Positions 43,366 through 52,483 of a stretch of 64,000 nt of DNA are shown one piece after another; positions within the stretch are counted from its first letter, which is position 1, and each line of letters begins with the position of its first letter. Location: the NCBI GenBank assembly GCA_963781955.1, contig CAWAHU010000001.1:1860001-1924000 (forward strand), given 5' to 3'. A program made the translations under genes and the position numbers. The notes under the pieces are model-generated. The model had not been told where the DNA came from. It did not search any database and saw only the letters and a list, made by a program, of their open reading frames with translations. The DNA comes from Bog-473 sp963781955. Its GTDB lineage: Bacteria; Actinomycetota; Acidimicrobiia; Acidimicrobiales; RAAP-2.

Positions 43366-46023
43366 ATGTTCATTGGGGTCCAATTGAGCGCCCCCACACT
43401 GGGCGGAATGCTCAGCGAAGGCCTGAAACGTCTCGATCTGTGTGTCACGGACGAGTTCGACGGATACGTCGTTGACCACATCGACATCGGCTCGGTCACG
43501 AAGTTCGGTGAGGGCAGTGCGTTCGTTGCCGAGGTGCCCGTCAGTGGCCACGGGAACCTCTCGGTCCCCGCGCACGCGGTTGCCTACAGCCAGGACGTGA
43601 CTGTACACATCGTGCAGACCTCGGACCTCATGCCGAACGATGCGGCACCGACGACGACACTCGGGGTGCCATTGACGATCACTTTCGACCTTCGCTTCGA
43701 CGTCAGCGGCTCGAGTACGGCATTCACCCTCACGTACCAGTCGGTCACCTCACTCTTCGCGTCTCCCGATCAGTTGACACAACTAGACACAATTCTCAAG
43801 GGGCATCTGCCCCCCCAGACCGAGGCGTTGGACCTGGTCGCGCTCACCGCGGGGCTCGGAGTGGTCGGCTCACCAGCGCAAGCCGGGGCCGGTGTGACGT
43901 CCGACGGTTCACTCATCGAATTCCGGCTCGAACTGACCTCAGTGGCGGCCTCGGACAACTTTGGTGCCTGGGAGGGATTCTTCACCAGCGGGCCGGACAC
44001 GGACTACACAGCAGCAGACAGACTCGATTGGGCCCTCTGGATGACCGTGGACGGCCTGGAAGAGTCACTGAGCGCGCTCTTTACGAACGGACTGAAGGGG
44101 TCGAAGTCGTTCAAGCTCGACAGCGGGATCGATGTGGCCTGGCAGCCGTCGACTCCAGGACTGGTCGTCACGTTCAACGGTGACGTGATCAATGCATGCA
44201 CCTGCTTCTGGTCGACCATCGACGTGAATGTCGATGTCACCGTCCGGATCAGTTTCAGCATCGAGAATGGTCTGATCCGGTACGACATCCACACAGACCA
44301 CAGCTCGAACCAGTGGGAGCTGTTCTGCTGTGAGCTCACGAGCGCACTCTTCTGGCCGGTGATCGGAGCGATCATGATGGGGAGCGGTCAGATCGATGTC
44401 GGTGACTACGTTCTGGGCTGGTTGGGTGGGCCGGTCGGGGTGTTCATCGCCGGGATCGTTGCCGCCAGTACGCAGTCGACGCCGATCCCATCGAGCGCGC
44501 TCTCGCCAACCTGCACGAAGGATGACGACAGCGACTTCCATTGCCTTGTTGCGCTTCCACCAGACGGCCCACCGCCTTCATCGTGTGACCCGCCCCGAAT
44601 CGACACCCGCGTGCCGACAACGGTCTTCGGCAATCCCGCCGGAGTCGTCCTGCCCGGAGTGCTTGCGATCGGTGGTACGGAATCCATTCATCCCGCCAGC
44701 CAGCCCACCCTGGAGTGCGAGGTCAACGACTTTTCGTGGTCCTTCCCGGCCCCCACCTGTTCGGGCGTCGAAGGCAGTCTGACGATGTCTTCGTCGATCG
44801 TTCTCACCGGAACGGGCGACATCCCGATCCGGTTCTGCTCCGCGACACTCCTCGGGGACAACGTCGCCGCGTACCAGCCCTATCTGACAATCGAGTACTC
44901 CTACTGTCCGATGGTCGTCACAATCCTCTTGGACGTCCCGGTAGGGATGCCCGACGCAGGACCCTGCGAGGTGCTTGTGCAGACAACCGGGGGCGCCCGC
45001 GTCGTGACGTTGCACCCGATCCCTCAACCGACGCCTGAAGAGTTGCAACAGTGGAAGCAGGAAGTGGAGAAGTGGAGGCTCGCGCACTGCTATACGCTCC
45101 TCGACCCCTGGTACCGGCTGTTCCACCGGCTCAACCCCAAATGGCTGGTGGACCCGCCGAGCGACGTCATCGATCCCGAGCGGGTGGCGCACGTCTGGGA
45201 GATCGTTGTGGCCGGCGCGGTCTCCGGTGACGTGATCGTCGCCATGGGTCCCGGTGGCGAGCATCTAGGTCAGGGACGGGTCGACGCGGCCGGGGTCGCG
45301 AGGCTCGACGTGGTCACGGTGCCGGCGATCGGCGCCGCCGGAGGGCAGATCGAAGCGGACGTTGCAGGTGGCCCCGGGTTTGCACCGGGCGCGGGCACCG
45401 GGCGGGAACTGGCGCTCCAGCGTCTCAGAGACGGTGCCGCCACGAGCACGGGTCGTCAGGTGTCGATTCGGATGATGATCAAGCAGATCCTGCTCGTCGA
45501 GCAGGCACAGCTTCTCGCCGGGCGTTCGCCGCAGGCGGTTCTCCTGATCAGCCGTGGGGGCCACCGCGCCCTGATGGTGACCCACGAGGGAGCCGTCAGC
45601 ACGTACGACCTCTCCAATGCGGCGTCACCGCGCTTGGTCCAACAGAGCTTCCTCGGTCTCACCGGATCGGCCCGCTCGAGTGGTAATTCGCTCCTCGGCT
45701 GGGATCGCCTTGGCGTACTCCACATCACGGCGGCCGGCGCGAGACGGGTCATCGACATCGAGGACGTCATCAGCGTCCACGCGTACGGACAGGGTCATCT
45801 GGTCCAGCGCGCGGAGGACTTGCTGATCGTCGACGCCTCGTGGGGCGTCGTCGAGCAGGTCGGCCTCGATGAGCCCCATCCGGCGGTGCAGCAGCTCGGG
45901 ACGGACGTTTCTGCCGTGGTCGGCCCGTTCGGCCCGAGCGCCCACAGCCGCTTCGGCCTTGTGGCGCGTCTCGACACCGACCGGGTGAGCATCGGGCTCG
46001 TATCGGCGACTCGCTTGGTGTGA
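43366..46023 (+). CDS. Large protein of unknown function (885 aa)
   Basis: ATG 43366 with AGGAG at 43353-43357. No signal peptide. Residues 1-330 are strand-rich, with alternating hydrophobic residues (VVDHIDIGSVTKFGEG, VPLTITFDLRFDVSGSS). A cluster of hydrophobic segments follows around 325-375 (LFWPVIGAIMMGSGQI, VFIAGIVAAS) that could insert in a membrane. Cysteines cluster between about 275 and 540. After about 690 the protein turns into propeller-like repeats (ISRGGHRALMVTHEGAVSTY, GQGHLVQRAEDLLIVDASW). I recognise no family; lipid-binding tubular or contractile-sheath-associated folds are guesses. Its stop overlaps the methylase start. Confidence 0.72.
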   Translation: MFIGVQLSAPTLGGMLSEGLKRLDLCVTDEFDGYVVDHIDIGSVTKFGEGSAFVAEVPVSGHGNLSVPAHAVAYSQDVTVHIVQTSDLMPNDAAPTTTLGVPLTITFDLRFDVSGSSTAFTLTYQSVTSLFASPDQLTQLDTILKGHLPPQTEALDLVALTAGLGVVGSPAQAGAGVTSDGSLIEFRLELTSVAASDNFGAWEGFFTSGPDTDYTAADRLDWALWMTVDGLEESLSALFTNGLKGSKSFKLDSGIDVAWQPSTPGLVVTFNGDVINACTCFWSTIDVNVDVTVRISFSIENGLIRYDIHTDHSSNQWELFCCELTSALFWPVIGAIMMGSGQIDVGDYVLGWLGGPVGVFIAGIVAASTQSTPIPSSALSPTCTKDDDSDFHCLVALPPDGPPPSSCDPPRIDTRVPTTVFGNPAGVVLPGVLAIGGTESIHPASQPTLECEVNDFSWSFPAPTCSGVEGSLTMSSSIVLTGTGDIPIRFCSATLLGDNVAAYQPYLTIEYSYCPMVVTILLDVPVGMPDAGPCEVLVQTTGGARVVTLHPIPQPTPEELQQWKQEVEKWRLAHCYTLLDPWYRLFHRLNPKWLVDPPSDVIDPERVAHVWEIVVAGAVSGDVIVAMGPGGEHLGQGRVDAAGVARLDVVTVPAIGAAGGQIEADVAGGPGFAPGAGTGRELALQRLRDGAATSTGRQVSIRMMIKQILLVEQAQLLAGRSPQAVLLISRGGHRALMVTHEGAVSTYDLSNAASPRLVQQSFLGLTGSARSSGNSLLGWDRLGVLHITAAGARRVIDIEDVISVHAYGQGHLVQRAEDLLIVDASWGVVEQVGLDEPHPAVQQLGTDVSAVVGPFGPSAHSRFGLVARLDTDRVSIGLVSATRLV

Positions 46024-46922
46024 CTCGTTGCGCGCCGCCCTTGCGCTTCCGGAAGGTGATCGAGTGTCGGCACCTGCGTCAGTCTGGGGTCAAGCCCAAG
46101 CAGCACCCCGACGATATTCCCGAACCACCAACTCCGATCTCCAAGCGTGGCGATGTGTGGCTGCTGGGTCCACACCGCCTCATGTGCGGCGACGCCACCG
46201 ACCCAGCCGACGTTCTCCTACTGATGGCCGGGGGCAAGGCCGACATGCTCTGGACCGACCCGCCCTACGGCGTGAACCACGTCGGCAAGACCAAGGACGC
46301 GCTGACCATCGACAATGATCGGGCCGACAACTTGCCGGCCTTGCTCACGGCAGCCTTCTGCGCGGTCGACCAGGTCCTGATCGACGGGGCCGCTTTCTAC
46401 ATCGCCCATCCTGCTGGGCCGTTGTCCGTCGAGTTCTTCAAGGCAGCCACCGCTGTCGGGTGGCGCATCCACGAGATGCTGGTCTGGGTGAAGGATTCAA
46501 TGGTCCTTGGACGGTCTGACTACCACTACCGTCACGAACCCTTGCTCTACGGCTACACCGCCGGGGGCGGCCGGCGTGGGCGTGGGGCTCAGGGCTGGTA
46601 CGGCTCCAGCGCCCAGACTTCGGTGTTCGAGATCCCTCGTCCCAGGCAATCCGAAAGTCATCCGACGATGAAGCCAGTGGAGTTGATCGCTAGGTGCTTG
46701 CGCAACAGCGCACCACCGTTCGGGGGTCTCGTCCTCGATCCCTTCGGCGGGTCGGGGTCCACGCTCATAGCGTGTCACGAGACCGAACGTGTAGCGCGAC
46801 TCCTAGAGATGGACCCGACCTACGTTGACGTCATCGGAAGGCGGTTCCAGGAGTACAGCGGACTCATGCCGGTAAGACAGGCAACAGGCGAGTTGGTCGA
46901 CTTCTCCCTTAAACACTCCTAG
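46020..46922 (+). CDS. N-truncated DNA methyltransferase (ParB-type methylase catalytic half)
   Basis: 300 residues. The amino-DNA methylase motif IV TDPPYG (residues 79-84) precedes the SAM motif DPFGGSGST (240-248), the beta-class order; MKPVELIARCLRNS is also typical. The segment HPDDIPEPPTPISKRGDVWL is the linker that in full-length relatives follows a ParB-like N-terminal domain. Here that domain is missing, and translation from GTG 46020 overlaps the 885-residue gene (GTGA). No restriction partner is adjacent, so it would be an orphan methylase, perhaps phage-derived. Whether it is active without the N-terminal domain is unclear. Confidence 0.85.
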   Translation: MTRCAPPLRFRKVIECRHLRQSGVKPKQHPDDIPEPPTPISKRGDVWLLGPHRLMCGDATDPADVLLLMAGGKADMLWTDPPYGVNHVGKTKDALTIDNDRADNLPALLTAAFCAVDQVLIDGAAFYIAHPAGPLSVEFFKAATAVGWRIHEMLVWVKDSMVLGRSDYHYRHEPLLYGYTAGGGRRGRGAQGWYGSSAQTSVFEIPRPRQSESHPTMKPVELIARCLRNSAPPFGGLVLDPFGGSGSTLIACHETERVARLLEMDPTYVDVIGRRFQEYSGLMPVRQATGELVDFSLKHS

Positions 46923-46930
46923 ATCGGGGG

Positions 46931-47482
46931 GTGGCGACGCCAAGCTCATCATCCACTCACCGGACGTCCACGTCGCCGCCCCGGTGGGCGATTTTCGGCG
47001 CAGAAGCCGTCGCCACGGTCTACGCCCTCGAGTCCAAGTGCGGACGCAACCCGAGCGACCCGCCGACTGGGAGTGTCACGTCCTGCATGATGACGGTCTA
47101 CCGACCGGGGACGATCGTCCGCGCCGGAGCGCACATGCACCTCCTTGGACAGGGCATGACGATCACGCTCGATCCCGGGACGCCAAACCAGAAGACCATC
47201 GTGAACGTGCCCAACTACAACTTCCACTATCAGAAGGCCTACAACCTGGCCCACCCGATCTCCGTCAGACCCGGTGACAAGATCGAGGTGCGATGCACGT
47301 ACGATCCCGTCCTGCGCCAGGAACTGCCGTCCCTGCGCAACCTGCCCCCGCGCTTCGTGACCTGGGGCGACGGATCATCCGACGAGATGTGCCTCGGGCT
47401 CGTGAACACCGTGCCCACGTCCGGTTCGCCCGGAGCCATCGGTTGGCCTCAGAACTTCGATTCGGGCGGTGTGGCCTTCTAG
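46931..47482 (+). pseudogene. C-terminal half of a copper type II, ascorbate-dependent monooxygenase
   Basis: 183 residues from GTG 46931, but only residues about 25-183 are homologous. AGAHMHLLGQGMTITLD supplies two histidine ligands (H68, H70) and WGDGSSDEMCLGL the methionine (M153) of the CuM site. YNFHYQKAYNLAHPISVRPG is the typical strand pair. The N-terminal domain with the three-histidine CuH site is absent, and a short piece of what seems to be upstream coding sequence (KLIIHSPDVHVAAPVG) sits in another frame at about 46940-46990. It is therefore a gene fragment joined near the methylase. Confidence 0.78.
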
Positions 47483-47728
47483 AACCAGACGCGCTCGGGT
47501 GCCCCACTCGTGCCGTACGGGGCGCCCCCGTAAGATCAGTTCGACGACGCCGAGACACGTTGGCCCGGCGGACCGGTCCCACCCTCCGGCGTCCGGGTTC
47601 CGCTCGCCGGACGGCCCACTCACACGGACCCGGCGACTCCCCGGGGCCATGCACCCACCCCTCCCCGCCGTCCGCCTTCCGCTCGCCCGGAACCCCCTCA
47701 CTTCCTAGCGCCAACACCCTTTGACCTG

Positions 47729-47802
47729 CGCCCCGGGCAGGATTCGAACCTGCGTGAAACGGATTAGAAGTCCGTTGCCTAAGTCCGCTCGGCCACCGGG
47801 GC
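47729..47802 (-). tRNA. tRNA-Arg (anticodon TCT)
   Basis: Minus-strand acceptor GCCCCGG (47802-47796) pairs with CCGGGGC (47736-47730). The anticodon stem encloses CTTCTAA, giving TCT. The T arm GCAGGTTCGAATCCTGC is standard. CCA is not encoded. Confidence 0.95.
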
Positions 47803-47959
47803 GTACCTAACCGGGACAGCCTGACATAGCTGGTCGCAGCGGGCATGCGGATGCGGCGGGTACGGCGCGACCGGCGGCGCGGACGGGACGCCCGTACCCG
47901 GCCGTCTCAGCTCGGACTTCCCGTCCCCCGGCGCCCGGTATGCCACACTTGGGCCCCTC

Positions 47960-48034
47960 GGTGGGCGTAGCTCAGTTGGTTAGAGCGCCAGGTTGTGGTC
48001 CTGGAGGTCGGGGGTTCGAAACCCCTCGCTCACC
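47960..48034 (+). tRNA. tRNA-His (anticodon GTG)
   Basis: Acceptor GTGGGCG pairs with CGCTCAC, with an extra G at 47960 opposite C at 48034, the hallmark of tRNA-His. The anticodon loop TTGTGGT gives GTG; the T arm GGGGTTCGAAACCCC is perfect. CCA is not encoded. Confidence 0.96.
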
Positions 48035-48153
48035 CCGAAGCACGCCGTCGCCCCGCGCCGGCGTCCCGAGCCGACCCGGCGCCGGGCGCCCGGTGTGACC
48101 GCACGGCGGGCCACAGCCGCAGAGGCCAGGGACGGGCCGGGGGAGGTCGGACG

Positions 48154-48969
48154 GTGAGTTCAGCTGACGGTGGCACCCGGACGGTGCTGGTCACCGGCGC
48201 ATCCTCGGGCATCGGGGCCGCGCTGGCCCGCGAGCTGGCCCGTCGCGGCGACACAGTGGCTCTCGTGGCGCGGCGAGCGGACCGCCTCGACGAGGTGCTG
48301 GCCGACTGCCGGACGACCTCGCCGGCCTCGGCCCGGTGGGCCGCCGACCTGGAGGACCCCACGACCGCGGCCGACCTGGCCGTCGAGATCTGGGACCACT
48401 TCGGCGCGATCGACGTCGTGGTGAACAACGCGGCGGTGCCCATGCGCCGCCACGTGACGCGGCTCACCATGGCCGAGGTCGAGCGCACGATGCGCATCAA
48501 CTACCACTCCCCTGTCGCCATTGCGCTGGCGGTGCTCCCCCGCATGCGCGAGCGGCGGGCCGGGACCATCGTCAACGTTTCGAGCCTCGGTGGGCGGCTC
48601 GGCATCGCCGCCGAGGCCGCCTACTGCGGGTCGAAGTTCGCGCTGGCCGGATGGAGCGAGTCGGCGGCAGTGGACCTCGACGGGACCGGCGTGTCGGTCA
48701 AGCTGGTCCTGCCCGGGGCGATCGACACCGAGATCTGGGACCAGCCCGACAACGACGACCCCCTCTACCACGGCCCCAAGGAGCCGCCTGAGACCATCGC
48801 CGCCTCCATCGCGGATGCGCTCGACGAGGACCGCTTCGAGTACTACTTGCCGGACATGAAGCCGGTGATCGAGGCCAAGACCTCCGACATCGAGAGCTTC
48901 ATCGCCGGGCTGCGCGCGATGGCGGCCCAGGCCTCGACGGGGGCCGGCTCGAGCAAAGGGGCGCAGTGA
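48154..48969 (+). CDS. Short-chain dehydrogenase/reductase
   Basis: 271 residues from GTG 48154, with GGGGAGG at 48140-48146. TVLVTGASSGIGAALAREL binds NAD(P), VVVNNAAVP follows, and the catalytic Ser is in VNVSSLGGRLG with Tyr-x-x-x-Lys in AAYCGSKFAL. The C terminus carries an extra 40 residues. It is coupled to the zinc dehydrogenase (GTGA overlap). The two oxidoreductases and the nearby kinase suggest polyol or sugar catabolism; the substrate is unknown. Confidence 0.93.
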   Translation: MSSADGGTRTVLVTGASSGIGAALARELARRGDTVALVARRADRLDEVLADCRTTSPASARWAADLEDPTTAADLAVEIWDHFGAIDVVVNNAAVPMRRHVTRLTMAEVERTMRINYHSPVAIALAVLPRMRERRAGTIVNVSSLGGRLGIAAEAAYCGSKFALAGWSESAAVDLDGTGVSVKLVLPGAIDTEIWDQPDNDDPLYHGPKEPPETIAASIADALDEDRFEYYLPDMKPVIEAKTSDIESFIAGLRAMAAQASTGAGSSKGAQ

Positions 48970-50204
48970 AGGCGCTCGTGTTCGGGGCACCGCCGGCCGA
49001 GAACGAAGTCCGCCCGACACCCACGGACGACTTGGAGGCCACCCTCGTCAAGATCCCGTTCGGGCTGCACGAGATCGACGACGCCCGCCTGGTGCACGCC
49101 GACTGGGTGGTGACCCGGCCGATCCTCTCGGGCATCTGCGGGTCCGACGCCAAGTTGGTCCTCGGCGACTTCAACACCGGCGACATCGACAACCCCATGG
49201 CGGCGTTCTCCTCACTCCCCCACGTGCCCGGCCACGAGGTCGTGGCCGAGGTGGTCGAGCTCGGGCCGCAGGCCCGGGGGCTCGAGGTCGGCCAGCGGGT
49301 GGTGCTCAACCCCTGGCTCACCTGCGGGCCCCGGGGCATCGAGCCGAAGTGCCCACCCTGCCAGGCCGGCGACCTCAGCCTGTGCTGGAACTTCACCAAG
49401 GGCGACCTCGGACCGGGTGTCCACGTCGGCGTGATCACCAACGCGCCGGGCGCCTGGGCCGAACGGCTGGCGGCGCACGACTCCATGCTCATCCCCGTCC
49501 CCGACGGCATCTCCGACGAAGCCGCGGTGCTGGCCGACCCGTTCTCGGTCTCCTTCCACGCCATCGTTCGCCACCCGCCGCCGCCCTCGGGTCGCGTCTT
49601 GGTCTACGGAGCCGGCGCGCTGGGGCTGACGAGTGTGGCCACCCTGCGGGCGCTCTACCCCGGGGTCGAGGTCGGCGTCGTGGCGCGCTTCGAGGCGCAG
49701 CGCGAGGCGGCACTCCGCTTCGGCGCCGCCGCCGTGTTCGCGGACGAGCCGCGCACCGACCTGGTCGAGGCGCTGGCCAAGTGGTCGGGCGGCGTGCTCT
49801 ATGCCGCCTTGGACGGCTTACCGGTGGCGCATCCCGGTGGCATCGACGTGGTGTACGACTCGATCGCCAAGGCCGAGACGCTCGAGGTGGGTGTGCGCGT
49901 CCTGGCCGAGCGGGGCCGCCTCGTCTACACGGGCGTGGCCACGCCCGAGCGCTGGGAGTCGACACCCATCTACTTCAAGGAGATCACCATCGCCGGTTCG
50001 AACGCCTTCGGCATGGAGGACTTCGAGGGGCGGCGCGCCCACGCCATTGCCCACTACCTCCAGCTGGTGGCGGACGGCCGGATCGACATCACCCCGATGC
50101 TGACGCACCGCTTCGAGCTCGAGGAGTGGTGGCCGGCGCTCAAGGCCCTGGCCCGGCAGGACCGCAGCGGTGCGCTCAAGGTGGCCTTCACCCCGAACGG
50201 CTAG
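48966..50204 (+). CDS. Zinc-dependent medium-chain alcohol dehydrogenase
   Basis: 412 residues. GICGSDAKL gives the catalytic-zinc cysteine and PGHEVVAEV the histidine/glutamate. The four-cysteine structural-zinc loop is within LTCGPRGIEPKCPPCQAGDL...C. VLVYGAGALGLTSVATLRAL is the NAD(P) site. Sorbitol/threonine-type dehydrogenases look like this. Coupled to the SDR and facing the kinase; together they could oxidise a polyol or sugar acid. Confidence 0.92.
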   Translation: MKALVFGAPPAENEVRPTPTDDLEATLVKIPFGLHEIDDARLVHADWVVTRPILSGICGSDAKLVLGDFNTGDIDNPMAAFSSLPHVPGHEVVAEVVELGPQARGLEVGQRVVLNPWLTCGPRGIEPKCPPCQAGDLSLCWNFTKGDLGPGVHVGVITNAPGAWAERLAAHDSMLIPVPDGISDEAAVLADPFSVSFHAIVRHPPPPSGRVLVYGAGALGLTSVATLRALYPGVEVGVVARFEAQREAALRFGAAAVFADEPRTDLVEALAKWSGGVLYAALDGLPVAHPGGIDVVYDSIAKAETLEVGVRVLAERGRLVYTGVATPERWESTPIYFKEITIAGSNAFGMEDFEGRRAHAIAHYLQLVADGRIDITPMLTHRFELEEWWPALKALARQDRSGALKVAFTPNG

Positions 50205-50216
50205 TTCACTGGGCGG

Positions 50217-50256
50217 CTACGTGCCCGTGCCCAGCTCTACGTGCCCGTGCCCAGCT
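50217..50256. repeat. 20-bp tandem duplication spanning the kinase stop
   Basis: ctacgtgcccgtgcccagct occurs at 50217-50236 and again at 50237-50256. On the minus strand the first copy encountered encodes the end of the kinase (ELGTGT-stop) and the second repeats the same bases after the stop. Confidence 0.9.
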
Positions 50257-51643
50257 CGGCGAACCGCTCGTAGCGTGCGGCCGCGGCCCGGGCCCAGGCC
50301 GGGTCGGGCTCGATGGTGCGGCCCACGCCGGCCCACCGCACGGAATCGTCCAGCGCGGTCTCGAGGCCGGCCGCCATCCGGGCCAGGAATGCCGCGCCCC
50401 GGGCCGCTCCCTCGGGCACGGCCACGGCGTCGATCGGAAGGTCGGTGGCATCGGCCACCGCGGCCATCCAGGCGGTGACCCGCGAGCCGCCGCCGCTGGC
50501 CACGATCCGGGTCGCCTTGATACCGGCGGTCTCGAGCATGCGGCGCACCACGAACCCACTCGCCTCGAACGCGGCGCGCTCGATCGCCTCCGGCCCCGAC
50601 CCGATGTCGAGCCCGTAGAGGTTCGAGCGCAGCGTGCGGTCCTCGAACGGGGTCCGCTCCCCCCGGACGTACGGCAGCCACACCGGCACACGGTCCGGAT
50701 CACCGAGGCGTGGCGCCAGCCGCTCACGGTCGGGCCCCGGGCGCGGCGCACCGCGCAAGAGGTTGCGGGCCCAGTCGACGAACAACGCTCCTGCGTTGCT
50801 CGGCCCGCCGATGACGAACCGGTCCGGCGTCGTGTGGGGGTAGCTGATCAGCCCGGGCACCATGAGCCATTCCTCGGTCACCGCCCACACGATGAGCGTG
50901 GCCCCGAAGATCACGAGCACGTCGCCCGGCTCGGTGGCACCGGCCACGATCTGGTCGCACAGGGCGTCGATAGTCCCACCGGTGATGACGGCGTCGCCGT
51001 TGCGCACGGTGCCCGCCGGCTGTCCCATGGGCACGACCATCGGCATCTGCGCTTCCGAGACGCCGATCGAGTCGAGCAGCCCGGTGTTCCATTTCCCCAT
51101 GGTGTGCAACGCGCCGAGCGCGGCCGTCACCCCGGTGTCGATGGCGCCGAGGCCGGACAGCGCACAGGTGGCGACGGCCTGGCAGGGCCAATAGCCGCGG
51201 GCGTCGGGGGCGAACCGGTGGGCCCAGCGCAAGAAGCCCTCGGCGTCGGGCATGGCGCCGGGCGGCAGGGGGTCCCCGCCGGGGTCCTCGGGCCATCCCT
51301 CACGATCCCCGTAGAGCAGTCCGGGCAGCACCGGCACTCCCTGCCGGCTCACCGCGGTCAACGACGGGACCATCGAGGCCACGGTGACGCCCGCCAACTC
51401 GTGCCCGCCGGCGTCCAGCTCGACGCGGACCTCCTCGAACGCCTTGCGTGGCCCGGCCCGCCAGGCGCGGGCGGCATCGTGGCGCAGGATGTCCGGCTCG
51501 GGCGCCACCACGCGATGCGGGACACGGCTCCGGGCCACGACGTTCCCGTCGCCGTCCACGGCTAGCGCCTTGACCGATGTGGTCCCGACATCCACCCCTA
51601 CGGTCACCAGCCGGTCGGTGACCGGACCCCCCGAAGCCGTCAT
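50237..51643 (-). CDS. FGGY-family carbohydrate kinase
   Basis: 468 residues from ATG 51643. TVGVDVGTTSVKALAVDGDG opens the first RNase-H-like domain; the second domain has DVLVIFGATLIVWAVTEEW and IVASGGGSRVTAWMAAVADA, the FGGY ATP site. Xylulokinase-like kinases phosphorylate a sugar or polyol. Upstream frames run to 51889 but have no family similarity, and a palindrome ends six bases before the chosen start. The gene is convergent with the SDR/zinc-dehydrogenase pair. Confidence 0.92.
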   Translation of the reverse strand: MTASGGPVTDRLVTVGVDVGTTSVKALAVDGDGNVVARSRVPHRVVAPEPDILRHDAARAWRAGPRKAFEEVRVELDAGGHELAGVTVASMVPSLTAVSRQGVPVLPGLLYGDREGWPEDPGGDPLPPGAMPDAEGFLRWAHRFAPDARGYWPCQAVATCALSGLGAIDTGVTAALGALHTMGKWNTGLLDSIGVSEAQMPMVVPMGQPAGTVRNGDAVITGGTIDALCDQIVAGATEPGDVLVIFGATLIVWAVTEEWLMVPGLISYPHTTPDRFVIGGPSNAGALFVDWARNLLRGAPRPGPDRERLAPRLGDPDRVPVWLPYVRGERTPFEDRTLRSNLYGLDIGSGPEAIERAAFEASGFVVRRMLETAGIKATRIVASGGGSRVTAWMAAVADATDLPIDAVAVPEGAARGAAFLARMAAGLETALDDSVRWAGVGRTIEPDPAWARAAAARYERFAELGTGT

Positions 51644-51648
51644 GAATC

Positions 51649-51662
51649 TGACACGCGTGTCA
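51649..51662. promoter_or_regulatory. Perfect palindromic operator TGACACGCGTGTCA
   Basis: A 14-base perfect palindrome directly 5' of the kinase start codon. The shape (two TGACAC half sites) fits a dimeric regulator such as a GntR- or LacI-family protein. No such regulator is encoded next to it. Confidence 0.7.
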
Positions 51663-52183
51663 TGATCACGCCATTGTGACTCATGGACTTGTGTGGTCGC
51701 GTCCAACGTTGTCCAGGGCTGTGACCTGCTGGATGTCGGACCGCTAGTGCGGGGCCCCTGTTCGTTCTCTGCAAGACCTGCCCCAAACATTGCCCCAAGG
51801 TCTGGGTGAAGCCGCTCTCGCCAATGAGAGATCAGGGCCGGCCCAACCTGCCAACCGCCTGGCGGTTGGGCCGCGCTTGCACCCGGCACCAGAGGTATTT
51901 CTGGCCGCCGGCCGTCCTCTGTCTCATCTGCCTGAGCACCGCAGATTTAGGGGATCTGGGGTGCCGGCAACGACCCACCTCGCTTGCCGCCTCGCGGGGT
52001 TGGGTCGCGCCCCGGGCGGGTGGGGCGGGACCACTCAGCCTCACCCCGCAATGAACCCGGTCCTACGCTTGCCCCGTGTCCGTCGAGATGGACCCCGAAG
52101 GGATTCTCGGGGGCCGGCGGCAACTCTGACCGACGCCATCACCGTGCATCCCTGGTCGCGCAACGGTGGAACAATCGCTGGCC
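51663..52183. other. Gap of about 520 bases without a recognised gene
   Basis: No coding frame with family-like features is seen. It lies at the left border of the segment that seems to have been inserted between the kinase and the hydroxyacid dehydrogenase. Confidence 0.45.
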
Positions 52184-52483
52184 ATGGACGAGCCGCCGGA
52201 GCTGCAATTCGGCGGACATTGGAGGACGGCTGTCTGGGCCCTCCGAGTGGGGTACGTCGGGCTGGCCGTCGCCATCGCGGGCCTCATCGTGATTTCGTTG
52301 GGATCCACGCCGTGGGTCCTGGCCGTCGGTGTGATCACCTGGCTCGCCGCCGCCGCGGTGACGTTGGCGGGGTTCTTCTGGTCCCGCCACGAGCTTCCCG
52401 AGCCACGACCTGGGTACTGGTCGATGCGGTTCATGCTCATCCACGACACGGTCCACGCCCGGTCGCCGGCCCAGCGGTCCTGA
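52184..52483 (+). CDS. Small two-helix membrane protein
   Basis: 99 residues from ATG 52184. Two hydrophobic segments (VGYVGLAVAIAGLIVISLG and VLAVGVITWLAAAAVTLAGF) and a polar tail ending PGYWSMRFMLIHDTVHARSP. No family recognised; actinobacterial genomes contain many such short membrane proteins. Confidence 0.65.
   Translation: MDEPPELQFGGHWRTAVWALRVGYVGLAVAIAGLIVISLGSTPWVLAVGVITWLAAAAVTLAGFFWSRHELPEPRPGYWSMRFMLIHDTVHARSPAQRS

Noticed and set aside
46020..46922. A restriction-modification operon with the DNA methylase
   Set aside because: No restriction endonuclease or specificity gene is adjacent, and the methylase lacks its N-terminal domain.
47500..47728. Small genes in the gap before tRNA-Arg
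   Set aside because: All frames are Arg/Pro-rich in both directions and none has start signals.
49349..51565. 738-codon plus-strand frame across the zinc dehydrogenase and kinase
   Set aside because: Out of frame with the certain zinc dehydrogenase and antisense to the certain kinase; shadow composition.
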